From contig CP136061.1 of NCBI GenBank assembly GCA_032622095.1, forward strand, positions 46,199,797 through 46,263,796: a DNA stretch of 64,000 nt, given 5' to 3'. Shown here in pieces: positions 31,401 through 38,499 of this stretch (position 1 is the first letter of the stretch; every line of letters starts with the position of its first letter). Below the pieces are notes generated by a model that was not told the origin of the DNA, searched no databases, and saw nothing but the letters and a program-made list of their open reading frames with translations. Made by a program: the position numbers and the translations under genes. This DNA is from Siphonodentalium dalli (Eukaryota; Mollusca; Scaphopoda; Gadilida; Siphonodentaliidae).

Positions 31401-34400
31401 ACCGTATTTCTCAGCTAAAGATACAGGCCAAGTTCGAATATGGGTTCCGTCCAATTATTTTTACATGAGTTACGGCCCTTTTTCGACTTAGAAATTGACC
31501 GTCTGTTAATATTTTTGGTTTCCGACCGAAAACTCCAGTTTGGATTATTTTATCTGAACCAAAGTTGGTATGTGTATTTCCCAGCTAAAGATACAGGCCA
31601 AGTTCGAATATGGGTTCCGTCCAATTATTTTTACATGAGTTACGGCCCTTTTTCAACTTAGAATTTGACCAATTTCATAACATTTTGGTTTCCGACCGAT
31701 AACTCCAGTTTTTATTATTTGAGCTGAACCAAAGCTGCATGGTATGTGTATTTCCCAGCTAAAACTACATGCCAAGTATGAATATAGGTTCTGTCTAATT
31801 ATTTTTACATGAGTTATGGCCATTTTTCGACTTAGAATTTGACCACATTTTGGCATTGAAATTAGGGGTATATCAGATTTTCTTTAAATGTAAGCTCAAA
31901 GTATTATCTTATTTTGCGATAGTACAATTCGAAATGGCTAAAGGGCGTATTTTGCCACGCCCTAGCGATGCTCTTGTTTACAATTTTAATAATTTTTTCT
32001 TGTATCTTTAACAATTTTATAATTTCACCCATACACAGCAGACACGAGCAGACTACACTCTTCTATATGCTTCTATATATGTGTGGGGCTCCCTGCAGGG
32101 TAATGATGTTTTTTATCTTATGTCCTAAAAATTGTAAGAAACATTTATTTAAAAAAAATGATAAAAAATTGTTAGGCCAATGCATTCTCTTATATATGCG
32201 AGGCGACCTATGGTCGACTCGCATATATATTAGAGAATGCATTGGCACAGGGTAAAAAAAATCCCGACTTATGACTGGATTTGATATGGCGGGTCACAAA
32301 TGTTTAAACATGGAATAAAGTATATTTGATATGACATGTCATACGTAATTCATGAAATGCTGTATCAAAATGCTCCAAGAATGAGGCTAAGGTATCAGCT
32401 GTTGTGATATGGTGATAACGGGTAGCTAATGGGAAGATGCAGAATTCTTTGAAGATGTATTATTTGCAATTGTCATCGAAATGGTTTGTGTCACCCTCTG
32501 TAAAGATCATAGTTTCATCTATATGTACTATGTTATAATGTCTACATTGAATTCTCTTTCCTTATATGTTCCTTTCATCCTCAGGTCGGGAGTTGTTCTA
32601 CGCCGATGCTTCTATGGTAGAATCTGATGCAAAATTCTTACAAGAAGGTTAGTATAACCATTTTATTGCAAAATGGATTCTTCCACCGGGTTATAAAAAA
32701 TATACATTGGAATCGTTTATTATTACGTCATCGGATCGCCACCTCTCAGGATGAACTCGCCACTGTTAATACCAATTAGTGTCACTAATATGCTGGACGC
32801 CATGCATGTCACGCCTTGTCTGAGCTGGTCACTTCATGCTCACAAAGGCGGATACCAGCTGGTTCTGGATTTCCAAACCGGCCCAGCACAGCCCTTTTCA
32901 GGGCTCCCTACCGGACCGGAAAATACCAGATCAGCACGGAAACCACGACAAAAGATGAAAAAGAAAAAGAAGAAAACGCCATCGAGAAAAAACAGAGATG
33001 CCGAGAGAATTCGCAGCATGGAAAGCGAAAAAGTCGACGGAAACTTCACCAGTCGACTCCGCCCATACAGCTGAGATCCCGGTTCAGTCTGCCCAGGGGG
33101 TAGAATAACCACCACCATCACCACCACCATCACAGCCAGACGAGGATACTAAAAACGAAGACGAGGACCCCTCTGACTTTGTTCCGAAGACTCCGGAATA
33201 TACCGAGCTGGAGACTTCGCCCTCAACCAAAGCAAAAGCCGCCGGATCCATGAGAGGAAGCGACACAGACTGGGAAGACGAAAATGAGCCTTCCAGACAT
33301 TTAAATGACACCCTTGACGAAATTCTCGGCTTTATTTCTCAATGATCTCCAGAATCATCATCCTGTGAGTCGTCACCACCAAAGAAGAAATGAAAGGAAG
33401 TCAAAAAGAGAAAGAAAAAGGAAAAGAAAAAATCCCTTAACAGCTAGAATCCCACTTCACCTGACCCTCCTGAGCCACGACCTTGATAGATGGTACCTAC
33501 AAGTCCAAAGAAAATTCAAGTAAGGGCGATCTTCGGATGAGCCCACCACCGTCCTCGTGCCGCCCTTCGGGCGGGCACGCAAATCCTGTCACTGCTGCTG
33601 TTTATTATTAATTTGGAAGTCGTGGTGCAGAAGTTACCATGATTAAGTTAATAGCCAGGATCAGCCAGACGTACATGTAACTTGTAACGTGTGTTACTAT
33701 GGTAGCTATGGATATGTACTTGGCAGGAAATGTCATGTGATTTTAAGGCACCAAAGCTACATTTTGAAATATTGGCCCAACTTTTAGCGAAATGTGCAAA
33801 TAATAACCCAGTGGTAGAGACAAGTGACATTGCAACCGCCAATTCTGCTTAATTCAAGTTAATTGGCTTCAGAGAAACATAATCTATCTGTGCTGACATA
33901 TAGAGGATCTCACATGAGTTTCTATTTTATACGGAATTTATCAACCGAGTTCACTAAATTCGATTTGAGCCGAGGTTTACCGAGGCTCAAATAGAATTTA
34001 GAGGACGAGGTTGATAAATTACGTATAAAATAGGACGAGTGTGAGATACCTTTTATCACATGATCAAATAAACCCGAAGCAACGCGAAATATTCATCGAA
34101 AACAACAAGCATAAACTACAGCGATCGCAAGTGATTTGAAGAACGCCGTGACGTCATCGCACGCGCTGATATTAAACGTGTCTATTACCGATAATTATGA
34201 AACTGCTTTTATGGCCAAATTATGTGATAAACTCAATTCTCCTATAATTTCCTACTGCCTGAATAGCGTTGGATTTTCACTATAAAAGATCTTATCAGAA
34301 GATTGGCTTATTTCTCTTTGCTACATGTTTTGTAATGCTACATTTTGGACACAAAGCTTCTAAACTCATTGGCAATGGCAACACAAGTTACGTGTACGAG

Positions 34401-36830
34401 TGGCTCATCCTGGCTAATATTGACTGTTCAGTGGTGGGGAATCACGTGGTTTCAGGGTTGGGGAGTACCACGCATTCAAAATGGCCGAGACAAGCGGAAA
34501 CATACAAAAACATAATATATGAGGAACTGACACAAAACGCAGCATTTTGACTGTTACAAGCATATGCTAGTTTATTTTAAAAACATGTTGATACTCAGTA
34601 GTTTTCTATAACATGCAGACCAAAGTTGCCAGTCAGAGTTTCGTGGAATACACCAGTCCATACATCTAGACGAATCCTTCGACTGACAACTTTGGTCAGA
34701 ATGTTAGAGCAAACAAATGTTAGTTTGGACAGAAATGAGGTTTCAGTTTGTTTGAAAAATAGTATAGAATATTCTCATAGCTGCTAAAATACTATGTAAT
34801 ATGGCACAATCCATGTGTATTACCTTTTTCCTCATTTCTGGTCGTGTTCGCAATCGCCTCAGATACTTTGAATTCGTGATACTCATCAACTCGAAATCAC
34901 GTGATTCCCATCGTTGTTCACATGTTGCATGGATGCAATGTGTCGAAGCTTTGTCACAATTATATTGTTTTGACAAACTATCTCGTTCAATTCCTCTTGA
35001 GTATGCATTTACCCGATTATTAACCTATAGTAATGCCCTAAGTAATCGACTCCTTAAACACAGCAGAATTATGGGTAACTTTTCAGGATTTAGTCGGAAA
35101 TATGGCTTGTTGCCATTCATCAGAAAGCTCTCCTCGACTAAATCCTGAAAAGTTACCCATAATTCTGCTGTGGTTAAGGAGTCGATTACTTAGGGCATTA
35201 ATGTATTGTAATATCAGCAACTTTCACAGACTCATCGTTGCTGAAACTGATAATTTCATCTGGAATCTGAATACCGTATGGGACATTGGTCATTATTATA
35301 TTTAGCCTCTTCTTTAATATGCCTAGCAGACATCCTCGCCTTTCTCATGTCATCCATGACATAAAATAAAAAACATCCATTACCCTGCAGGGAGCCCCAC
35401 ACATATATAGAAGCATATAGAAGAGTGTCGTCTGCTCATGTTTGTCTAGGGCTCTGTATGGGTGAAATTATAAAATTGTTAAAGAATACAAGAAAAAATT
35501 ATTAAAATTGTTAAAAATTGTTAGGCCAATGCATTCTCTTATATATGCGAGGCGACCTATGGTCGACTTGCATATATAAGAGAATGCATTGGCACAGGGT
35601 ATATGGGTTGATACAAAAATCGGACCTGGCACTCAAAGGGCTAACATGCCTAGCAGACATCCTCCCCTTTCTCATGTCATCCATACATGTTGTACCACCT
35701 GCATTACAAACTGAGCCGAACATTACGTGACATACGCTTAGTAAGGCACAGAGACAGCAATCTGCAACTGACGATCATATTGAAAAATTTGGCATCTTTT
35801 CAACTCATTGGGAGTCAATTTAAACAAAATATCTGAATTCTACTTTTGGTATAAAATAAAATCGGCTTTTTTGGGGCAAGTTCTAAAACACATTTCAAAA
35901 TTACATTAAACCGCTCCAGGATACAGCTTCCACTTCAAAATTTATGTCATAAGAATGAGGAGTAATTTGTCTGCGATATATTGGGACCTTTGTCATTATT
36001 ATATTTAACCTCTTAATTTTTTGCCTGGTCGTCTCAAATTGTACCCTGTGCATTGTGCAGGGTTCAAGCTGTCGGTGGACTATCTGTTTGGAAAATAGCG
36101 GAAAAAATAATTTGGCAAAACTTATTGGCCAAAATATTTCAAGGCTGTAGTCAGCATTCACCTCTCAAATTATCATCAGATATCCATGACGCCATTAATT
36201 ATCATGAGAAATGTTCAGATAATAAGTTCATGGTCATTTGTTGAACTTTTATCTGAACATTTCCTATGCCATAGGCTATGGGATAACTACTCATTAATAA
36301 TGCTTTAGTATAGAAATCAGGTAATCAGCAGATGCTTGTCTGTGTATGAATAACAGTTGATCATAAACCACACTTCCTTACTTATCAAAACAATGGTGAT
36401 TAGCTGCTGGAAGGCTGAAGCAGAATGAGGTCCCCAGAGGGTGAATTTAGTGATGCTATCCCACTGTGTGGGGTCGCTAAATTCACCCTTTGGGGACCTC
36501 ATTCTGCAAATGTCGGCACCATATTTTGAGACCTGCATAATACCATAATCATCTCCTGTAGTTTGTATCTCAGAACTCAGACACTAATATGGTTTCATGC
36601 AAAAAGACACCCAGGATCTTTTAAACATCCAAAAAGACACCCATGATCTCCCAAACGTGTGCAAAACGTCACCCAGCATATCAGAGTCTAGTTCGTCTGT
36701 GCCATTGACAATACTGTTTCAATGATTTTTTTCAGATGGTGGCTCTACAGTCGAGGTTGACGAGTCACTATTTCAAAACATGGATGAGCTTGACTTTGAT
36801 GATGAAGAATTTGAAGCAGAAGGAGACTAG
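7387..36830 (+). CDS. RWDD1: RWDD1 (DFRP2), RWD domain-containing protein 1, complete, 7 exons
   Basis: RWDD1/DFRP2 is a small acidic cytoplasmic protein that binds and stabilises the GTPase DRG2. Joining 7387-7459, 19214-19306, 23085-23212, 24442-24585, 27882-28005, 32585-32647 and 36736-36830 gives 239 codons with no stop; vertebrate RWDD1 has about 243. Residues 1-115 form the RWD domain: ALQAIYPDEIE near residue 20, the hallmark KYPDEPP near 72, and AQENLGMVMIFTIMSAVQEKL from 99. Residues about 118-150 are a charged, probably coiled-coil stretch. Residues 150-225 are the DFRP region (NIETFFVWRTNFDAEMAE, GRELFYADASM, VEVDESLFQNMDELD). The tail is acidic (FDDEEFEAEGD). All introns are GT-AG with matching phases. 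The introns (11.8, 3.8, 1.2, 3.3, 4.6 and 4.1 kb) are packed with transposons, but the coding frame is intact, so the gene is probably functional. Confidence 0.97.
8034..8164 (+). pseudogene. Exon-like, GC-rich fragment carried inside the MULE-type element
   Basis: 131 bp bounded by TTCTCCATTTCAG and ATG|GTGAGA, both good splice sites. It is open from its first base and reads RTTPGSLSSIINDINLVRDS and then LGTLHPLLKLVGPTQSI. It is clearly more GC-rich than its surroundings. I do not recognise the protein. It could be a captured host exon or a decayed exon of the element's own gene. The ORF annotated across it in another frame (8012-8359) is probably a shadow. Confidence 0.4.
9302..9432. repeat. 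Short tandem repeat inside the MULE-type element
   Basis: Two to three units of about 60 bp with shared words GCGACTCG, 'atagtatcaacttctg' and 'tattagt.gggg'. The neighbouring 8440-9300 shows no gene. Confidence 0.5.
9570..10046 (+). pseudogene. Decayed retroelement coding fragment (LINE RT-like)
   Basis: From 9572 one frame reads NDATFLGFTLDSRLKFKKHL, matching the FLGxxLDsrLxfkxH motif after the catalytic domain of non-LTR reverse transcriptases. The frame continues (IETDVLNIYGSNNYFRSTLIP) and ends near 9820. A second open block at about 9900-10046 reads ETDWKILKLPDLTDRLLDII. Only the first part is recognisable; the rest could belong to another protein. Confidence 0.45.
10526..10690 (+). 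repeat. GGTCGTTTCGTACC minisatellite
   Basis: Seven or so units of TGGTCGTTTCGTACCAT with variable spacers ('gtaggaaatcaat', 'tttttt'), ending in a poly-G run at about 10690-10709. The reverse-orientation relative is at 17626-17745. ORFs here on both strands are repeat translations. Confidence 0.85.
10791..10963. repeat. Large palindrome, ATAACATGATTTTCAAGGGC family, copy A
   Basis: Arms of about 80 bp (AACATGATTTTCAAGGGCGT at left, complement at right) around a GGCCCGAGACAAAGTCGAGGGCC centre. Two direct copies of 'gggccgttaatgacttcat' follow (10980-11032). From 11040 to 11797 I see only unassigned intronic sequence, ending in a GGCCCGCGGCCCGC patch (11570-11586). Confidence 0.8.
12805..12957. 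repeat. Palindrome inside the hAT
   Basis: CGACCGACACTGTTTGGGGT at the left pairs with the complement of CCCAGGCCGCGTCGGTCGCG at the right, with 'tattcatayratgtaaa.aa' inside both arms. It overlaps the start of the small ORF at 12933. Confidence 0.65.
12933..13115 (+). CDS. Small acidic ORF, unrecognised
   Basis: No start codon is evident. The frame is open from a stop at 12930 to TAA at 13113-13115 and reads RDSDEILSEAVDLFENEEPE then REIFITQNTFLPAEKRKDST. Composition looks like real protein. It may be part of a gene fragment carried by the hAT, on the strand opposite its transposase. Weak call. Confidence 0.25.
   Translation: MPPGRVGRDSDEILSEAVDLFENEEPEREIFITQNTFLPAEKRKDSTLATASFDPLMPDL
13945..16714 (-). 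pseudogene. hAT transposase (ZMYM1/DUF4371-like), broken
   Basis: Reading on the minus strand: start MAQSKIKTFFEPEVKKQKTS at 16714-16460; a 774-bp insertion; then HRIYKDKR (about 15650), AKYPFLGYSKQKFPSK, AAYTNWKDATADFSNHAVLE, CIEFCGRQGIALTCRGHRE (15606-15172); LIIDEVTDSRNWEQMGIVIR (15143-14943); RNFLPFIDTMD-type region 14644-14039; and, after a frameshift, the hAT dimerisation motif ATFERANSSLKFVKNRLQST followed by an in-frame stop. The order matches hAT-superfamily transposases of the ZMYM1/DUF4371 type. At least three frameshifts, several stops and the insertion make it non-functional. Confidence 0.85.
15702..16475 (+). mobile_element. Pearl-like element nested in the hAT transposase
   Basis: Terminal TGTCCCCCGAC / GTCGGGGGACA, a CCGACGTTTCCGTCGG hairpin at the left, then a (GTCC)n microsatellite (15739-15797) and 2.65 nearly identical 192-bp units (starts 15799, 15991, 16183). 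It splits the transposase shortly after its N-terminal segment. The 151-codon ORF here is the translated tandem repeat, not a gene. Confidence 0.8.
17626..17760 (-). repeat. GGTCGTTTCGTACC minisatellite, reverse copy; related empty site of the MULE
   Basis: Same repeat as 10526-10690 on the opposite strand. On the minus strand its edge reads GGACGTTATGTACCGTGGTC, which aligns across the two MULE junctions (ACGTTTCGTAC ... CATGGTC) with nothing inserted. The 17300-17620 interval is featureless. Confidence 0.7.
17928..18530. repeat. Three palindromes including copy B of the ATAACATGATTTT family
   Basis: 17928-17988: CACCGGAAGCG ... CGCTTCCGGTTA. 18034-18190: ATAACATGATTTT ... AAAATCATGTTATT, homologous to 10791-10963. 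18399-18530: arms of about 60 bp (TTGTGGTGAAAAGTCATATT and complement). No coding content. Confidence 0.75.
18531..19100. repeat. Diverged fold-back sequence upstream of RWDD1 exon 2
   Basis: CCATTATAATCTGTAAATAT (18699) pairs with the complement of ATATTTACAGATTATAATTG (18889). 'ggctggtccctg' occurs at 18833 and 19065, and 'acttctccct' is repeated. Probably an old MITE cluster. Confidence 0.5.
19214..19306 (+). CDS. RWDD1: RWDD1 exon 2
   Basis: 93 nt after TAGTTTCAG and before GTTTGT. Encodes ETEPFYIFTVSINIQ...DEEDTEP, the strands and variable loop of the RWD domain. Phases agree with both neighbours. Confidence 0.94.
19369..19941. mobile_element. hAT non-autonomous element, TSD CTGTAACG
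   Basis: TIR TAGTGTTGAAACGATTAATC (19377) with complement ending at 19933; perfect 8-bp duplication CTGTAACG at 19369-19376 and 19934-19941. 557 bp, non-coding, 63 bp into RWDD1 intron 2. Confidence 0.9.
20277..20820. repeat. Perfect 219-bp-arm palindrome with a 105-bp tandem duplication in one arm
   Basis: Left arm 20277-20600 and right arm 20602-20820, separated by one base. The right arm is 219 bp; the left is 324 bp because its last 105 bp (20391-20495) are repeated exactly at 20496-20600. I saw no mismatch between the arms. No TIR or TSD signature. Suggests a very recent inversion-duplication or an assembly artefact. ORFs here are palindrome translations. The stretch 19942-20276 is plain intron. 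Confidence 0.9.
20891..21107. mobile_element. Tc1/mariner-like fold-back MITE, copy 1
   Basis: CAGTAATGCTCTAAATAATC (20893) to GCATTACCG (21105), flanked by TA. Nearly complete palindrome with arms of about 105 bp, including GAATTATGGGTAACTTTTCA. CAGT terminus with TA target fits Tc1/mariner. Confidence 0.85.
21151..21549. mobile_element. piggyBac-like double-hairpin MITE, copy 1
   Basis: TTAA target duplications (21151-21154, 21546-21549) and a 14-bp perfect TIR CCCTTTACCCAACA. The 391-bp body contains two inverted 69-bp hairpins (21304-21372 and 21451-21519). Its twin is at 40036-40434. Confidence 0.9.
21550..22211. other. RWDD1 intron 2, unassigned
   Basis: Homopolymer C run near 21718-21730; nothing else recognised. 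The 67-codon ORF at 21922 has no family resemblance. Confidence 0.5.
22220..22678. mobile_element. hAT-like MITE of the CAGGCCT family, copy 2 (full length)
   Basis: CAGGCCTGAGAATGTGGTGC at left, complement ending in GAAGCTTG at right. Two end palindromes with CCCCAGAGGGTGAATTTAGT and a shared interior ('ggcctcatctgctatgggaga') with copy 1. No clean target duplication found. Confidence 0.75.
23085..23212 (+). CDS. RWDD1: RWDD1 exon 3
   Basis: 128 nt after ATCTTCAG and before GTGAGT. Encodes RFTYTDKYPDEPPIMEIVE (RWD hallmark YPxxxP) and DALSQYLDEQ. A hAT MITE sits only 33 bp into the following intron (from 23246). Confidence 0.96.
23238..23823. mobile_element. hAT MITE directly after RWDD1 exon 3
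   Basis: CAGGGT ... ACCCTG termini (23246-23815), with duplications GTCTAAAC and GTCGAAAC (7 of 8). Both ends carry reiterated TTTGCCAAAT words, probably transposase-binding repeats. 570 bp, non-coding. A truncated CAGGCCT-family MITE piece follows at about 23836-23893. Confidence 0.8.
24022..24113 (+). repeat. 46-bp tandem duplication
   Basis: 'aagtttaattcaaagattgttcacaaaatcagccaaacaaag' occurs twice head to tail. Confidence 0.85.
24265..24429. mobile_element. piggyBac-like MITE, second family
   Basis: TTAA duplications (24265-24268, 24426-24429) and a TIR of about 48 bp starting CCCTTTCAGTGCCAAGTCCG. It ends 12 bp before RWDD1 exon 4. A solo arm of the same family lies at 35602-35643. Confidence 0.85.
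24442..24585 (+). CDS. RWDD1: RWDD1 exon 4
   Basis: 144 nt after CTTTTATAG and before GTATGT, phase 0 at both ends. Encodes AQENLGMVMIFTIMSAVQEK, the last RWD helix, then the Glu/Lys/Arg-rich helix. Confidence 0.97.
24925..25235. mobile_element. Pearl-like element fragment
   Basis: Contains the family words 'agtggagttatgcccatttttt' and 'ttcgagcttgtattccttg'; no clear ends or microsatellite. 24586-24924 shows nothing recognisable. Confidence 0.4.
25866..26950. mobile_element. Nested hAT element, TSD GTCTTTGT
   Basis: TAGAGGTGCCACGATTA (25874) to TAATCGTGGCACCCCTA (26942) with perfect 8-bp duplication GTCTTTGT on both sides. Ends are rich in AATCGATTA words. 1,069 bp with no recognisable coding sequence. 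Confidence 0.9.
27020..27337 (+). CDS. BED-type zinc-finger protein of a hAT element
   Basis: An intact 105-codon ORF. It starts MKTDSPAKRRKCESDVESPA with a duplicated SPAKRR basic segment, then YRESWSVGLSWLTRSDRGEY and a C2H2-type BED/hAT finger: CSVC ... HGGKNDITRH ... QHMGLSK (Cys-x2-Cys, His-x5-7-His). Family: the DNA-binding N-terminus of hAT transposases. The catalytic domain is absent and the ORF ends shortly before the right TIR, so the element keeps only the binding module. It could act as a repressor or be an untested relic. Confidence 0.7.
   Translation: MKTDSPAKRRKCESDVESPAKRRRYDSKYRESWSVGLSWLTRSDRGEYFAYCSVCNSHFNIAHGGKNDITRHGTSTQHMGLSKVVKSSNAMTSFLTKDTTTSTLD
27549..27753. repeat. 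Two adjacent 69-bp hairpins with a TTAA end
   Basis: Hairpins at 27549-27617 and 27639-27707; the right flank ends 'catgaaagggttaa', the complement of a CCCTTTCATG TIR with TTAA. The left terminus is damaged. Ends about 130 bp before RWDD1 exon 5. Confidence 0.75.
27882..28005 (+). CDS. RWDD1: RWDD1 exon 5
   Basis: 124 nt after TTCTTACAG and before GTGAGT. Encodes KRFEGTCVNIETFFVWRTNF and the following DAEMAETNKRQ stretch, equivalent to the VTIENFLNWKAKFDAE segment that begins the DRG-binding region. Confidence 0.96.
28507..28690. repeat. ~91-bp tandem duplication in the LINE 3' UTR
   Basis: 'aagtgttaacagttta' through 'atatacaaatcagtg' occurs twice with few changes (28507 and 28598). Confidence 0.8.
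29117..29802. mobile_element. Harbinger-like MITE inserted in the LINE, TSD TTA
   Basis: GTGTTGGCGCACACGATCCC (29120) to its complement ending CCGACAC (29799), flanked by TTA. The right end has a second internal palindrome (CCCGATTTATCC/GGATTAATCGGG). Removing it with one TTA restores the LINE frame into a canonical LKTxLF ending. Confidence 0.85.
30114..30240. mobile_element. CAGGCCT-family MITE fragment
   Basis: 'cctcatctgctatgggagat', 'attcccagatggtgat' and 'tctgccaattgggggacata' match the interior of copies 1 and 2. Truncated at both ends. 30241-31004 has no recognised feature. Confidence 0.7.
31005..32298. mobile_element. Long-TIR element with hairpins in each end
   Basis: About 125 bp of inverted repeat: TGTGACCCGCCATATCAAAT, then AAGTCGGGATTTTTTTACCC, then a 69-bp hairpin (31056-31124 and 32176-32246). 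The interior is split by a pearl-like element (31137-31978). Superfamily undetermined; no clear TSD. RWDD1 intron 5, ending 286 bp before exon 6. Confidence 0.8.
31137..31978 (+). mobile_element. Pearl/Helentron-like element nested in the long-TIR element
   Basis: Begins ATACGCCCTTTTTG, has a (GTCC/GTCT)n tract (31173-31210) and about four units of 150-190 bp, and ends with a GGGCGTATTTTGCCACGCCC stem-loop followed by TAGCGATGCTCTTGTT. The related unoccupied sequence at 35465-35525 (minus strand) shows AACAATTTTTAACAATTTTA, so insertion produced little or no target duplication. Confidence 0.8.
32585..32647 (+). CDS. RWDD1: RWDD1 exon 6
   Basis: 63 nt after CATCCTCAG and before GTTAGT. Encodes GRELFYADASMVESDAKFLQ, matching GKQLFETDHNLDTSDIQFLE of the vertebrate protein. 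Confidence 0.95.
32740..33530 (+). pseudogene. Retroelement gag/ORF1-like coding relic
   Basis: GC-rich against its surroundings. 32751-33074 encodes CLSWSLHAHKGGYQLVLDFQ and a basic stretch KTPSRKNRDAERIRS; another frame continues with AAWKAKKSTE and an acidic Pro/Ser-rich part PDEDTKNEDEDPSDF ... LNDTLDEILGFISQ, stopping near 33345; then a Lys-rich tail. A basic block followed by an acidic region is typical of retroelement gag-like ORFs, but I cannot name the family. At least two frameshifts or stops. It starts about 90 bp after RWDD1 exon 6. Confidence 0.45.
33903..34051. repeat. Palindrome of ~70-bp arms
   Basis: GGATCTCACATGAGTTTCTA ... complement at right (GACGAGTGTGAGATACC), centre GAGCCGAGGTTTACCGAGGCTC. 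An old fold-back element. 34052-35025 has only a small inverted pair (CAGACCAAAGTTGCCAGTC / GACTGACAACTTTGGTCAG, 34620-34698). Confidence 0.75.
35026..35205. mobile_element. Tc1/mariner-like fold-back MITE, copy 2, centre deleted
   Basis: Same family as 20891-21107; TAGTAATGCC to GGCATTAATG between TA dinucleotides. About 37 bp of the palindrome centre is missing. Confidence 0.85.
35321..35690. mobile_element. Mosaic: hairpin-element fragment plus piggyBac MITE arm
   Basis: 35375-35593 is an inverted relative of 31980-32246 (including the 'ccctgcagggagccccacaca' segment and one 69-bp hairpin, 35525-35593). 35602-35643 is a solo arm of the CCCTTTCAGTGCC MITE. The host words 'atgcctagcagacatcctc' occur on both sides (35321 and 35646), a 40-bp direct repeat. 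Confidence 0.7.
36415..36535. mobile_element. CAGGCCT-family hAT MITE fragment before RWDD1 exon 7
   Basis: GCAGAATGAGGTCCCCAGAG palindrome and right terminus 'gtcggcaccatattttgagacctg'. Left terminus lost. 35691-36414 shows nothing else. Confidence 0.75.
36736..36830 (+). CDS. RWDD1: RWDD1 exon 7 (stop codon)
   Basis: Follows a TTTTTTTCAG acceptor; encodes GGSTVEVDESLFQNMDELDF and an acidic tail, ending TAG at 36828-36830. Confidence 0.96.
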
Positions 36831-36866
36831 GCTATTACAATTAGACGTTGGGTTTTTTTTTCAAGT

Positions 36867-36872
36867 AATAAA
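36867..36872 (+). terminator. Candidate polyadenylation signal of RWDD1
   Basis: AATAAA 37 nt after the RWDD1 stop codon. A more distal signal cannot be excluded. Confidence 0.6.
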
Positions 36873-37103
36873 TTATTTTAACACCATTTTCTTATTGTCT
36901 TCTCCCATCAACTCCATATGTCATAGAGCAGAATTATGCCCCCGACCCCATAGGTGGTTCGGGCAAAAAACTGAGGGCTCTGTCCATCGTGCATACGTTG
37001 GGTATTTTGGATGATAAACCAGTCATTAAGCAGTAATTTTTTCATAAGTGGTTGCCACTTATTAGATAATCACATACTATGAGTTTCCTCCATTAATTTT
37101 TAG

Positions 37104-37720
37104 CTCACCTGAGAGGAAGACTCCGGTGGAGCTATAGTCATCACTTCTTGTCCGTCCATCTGTCAACAATTGTCTTCTCCAGAACCACAAGAATGGGTTC
37201 CTATTTGGTGTTTATTATGTTCCCTCGGTGACTCACATTCAGATTTGTCAAAATTAGGTACCCGGTGAAATAGTTGCTAAGCCAGGGCAATAACTCTTTC
37301 TCTCCAAAGTAATTCTTAAAACGACTTCTTCTCAAGAACCATCAAGTCAATTTAGCTTATATTTGGTACACTGGGTTACTGGGGCTCAGAATTGTTAAAA
37401 TGGGGTCACTAGGGCAAACATGGGCAGAGCCAGAGTCATAACTTCAAAAAATAAAGAATTTAGATTGAACTCCTTGCTCGATTTAACCACAAAAAAAAAA
37501 ATCTTTTATTAATGGGAAAACAACAAATTTATTATACTCCTTGCTCATTGTTTTTTTTTAGGAATTTTTTTTTTTTATTTTAAACTTAAATTTTGAATAA
37601 CTAACTGCCATCCGCCAGGGTACACTGACTCACCCCACCAAATTTAGCAGAAATCGTTTCAGGGATCTGGGATAAAAAATCACAAACAGATAGATCGTTA
37701 CCCTTCCTAATTGAAGGGTC
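37104..37720 (+). mobile_element. Pearl-like element (TTAGCTCACCTGAG type)
   Basis: TTTTTAGCTCACCTGAGAGG start, 'cttgtccgtccatctgtcaacaa' tract, internal 'aactt/gagtcataact' repeats, and a CCCTTCCTAATTGAAGGG stem-loop at the right. Just downstream of RWDD1. Confidence 0.65.
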
Positions 37721-37999
37721 AAGTAACTACATGTAACCCTTTACAAATTTTGTTCTTTCACTTTCCTAATGCAACAATATTATTTAAGAAGTCATTTCTT
37801 TGACTGACAACAATATAAGGCTTAAGCCACTCTCTCCCATGACCCAACTTCTATAATATACCTTTGAAATTACTAGACCAATGGATGTCATAGATTGGGA
37901 TTTATATTTGGTTCAAATAGGGGCAGAGATTTGAGATTTAACACTCCTGTACCCACCTATCTATCTGTAAATTCATGTTTGGTACTTGTATATAGATTC

Positions 38000-38340
38000 C
38001 TATATTACATGTAATAATTCTGCTATACCAGTATTATCAGTAAGGTTTTGATAAATTTCCAAAAGTTGGAGAGCTTGAAGTACCAGTTGTAATTTAGTTT
38101 GGTCCAGTTGGGAGGTAATGGGCAGTGATCTATGGGGGGGGCGTGGTCGGGGGATGGATGTGCAGTTAGAAATTTCAAGGTGGACATCCCCTATCCCCCT
38201 TCCGCCATTCAACGAAGACCCTCTATCTGTGTCCCTGTTTAGAACTACTTGTTTTAAAGTGATTTGACAAGTACTGACTATTGTAGTCTTCAGAGTCAAA
38301 GTCTTCTCCATTTTTACAGTCTGGTGAGTGACTCCACAGT
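38000..38340 (-). CDS. Exon-like blocks, unidentified minus-strand gene?
   Basis: Two open blocks in different frames. 38340-38236 reads SPDCKNGEDFDSEDYNSQYL then SNHFKTSSSKQ. 38125-38000, after CCCCCCCCATAG, reads LPITSQLDQTKLQLVLQALQ, LLEIYQNLTDN and a TAG. Both have protein-like composition, and the second has a plausible acceptor. I could not find a donor in the phase that would join them, and I do not recognise the protein. If real it would be convergent with RWDD1. Confidence 0.3.
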
Positions 38341-38499
38341 CATTGACTGTCTTGTTTACTAGAATATACTATACTATACGGCCCTTTTTCACTTGGAATT
38401 TTTTTTATTCTCAGCTTATAACTCAACCATGGATCATCCGATTTCGTGATAGCACAGCTTTGAGGAAAGGTTACTCAAATATGACTTTCGTCCATTCAT

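Noticed and set aside
36736-37014. ORF starting MVALQSRLTSHYF
   Set aside because: Out-of-frame reading of RWDD1 exon 7.
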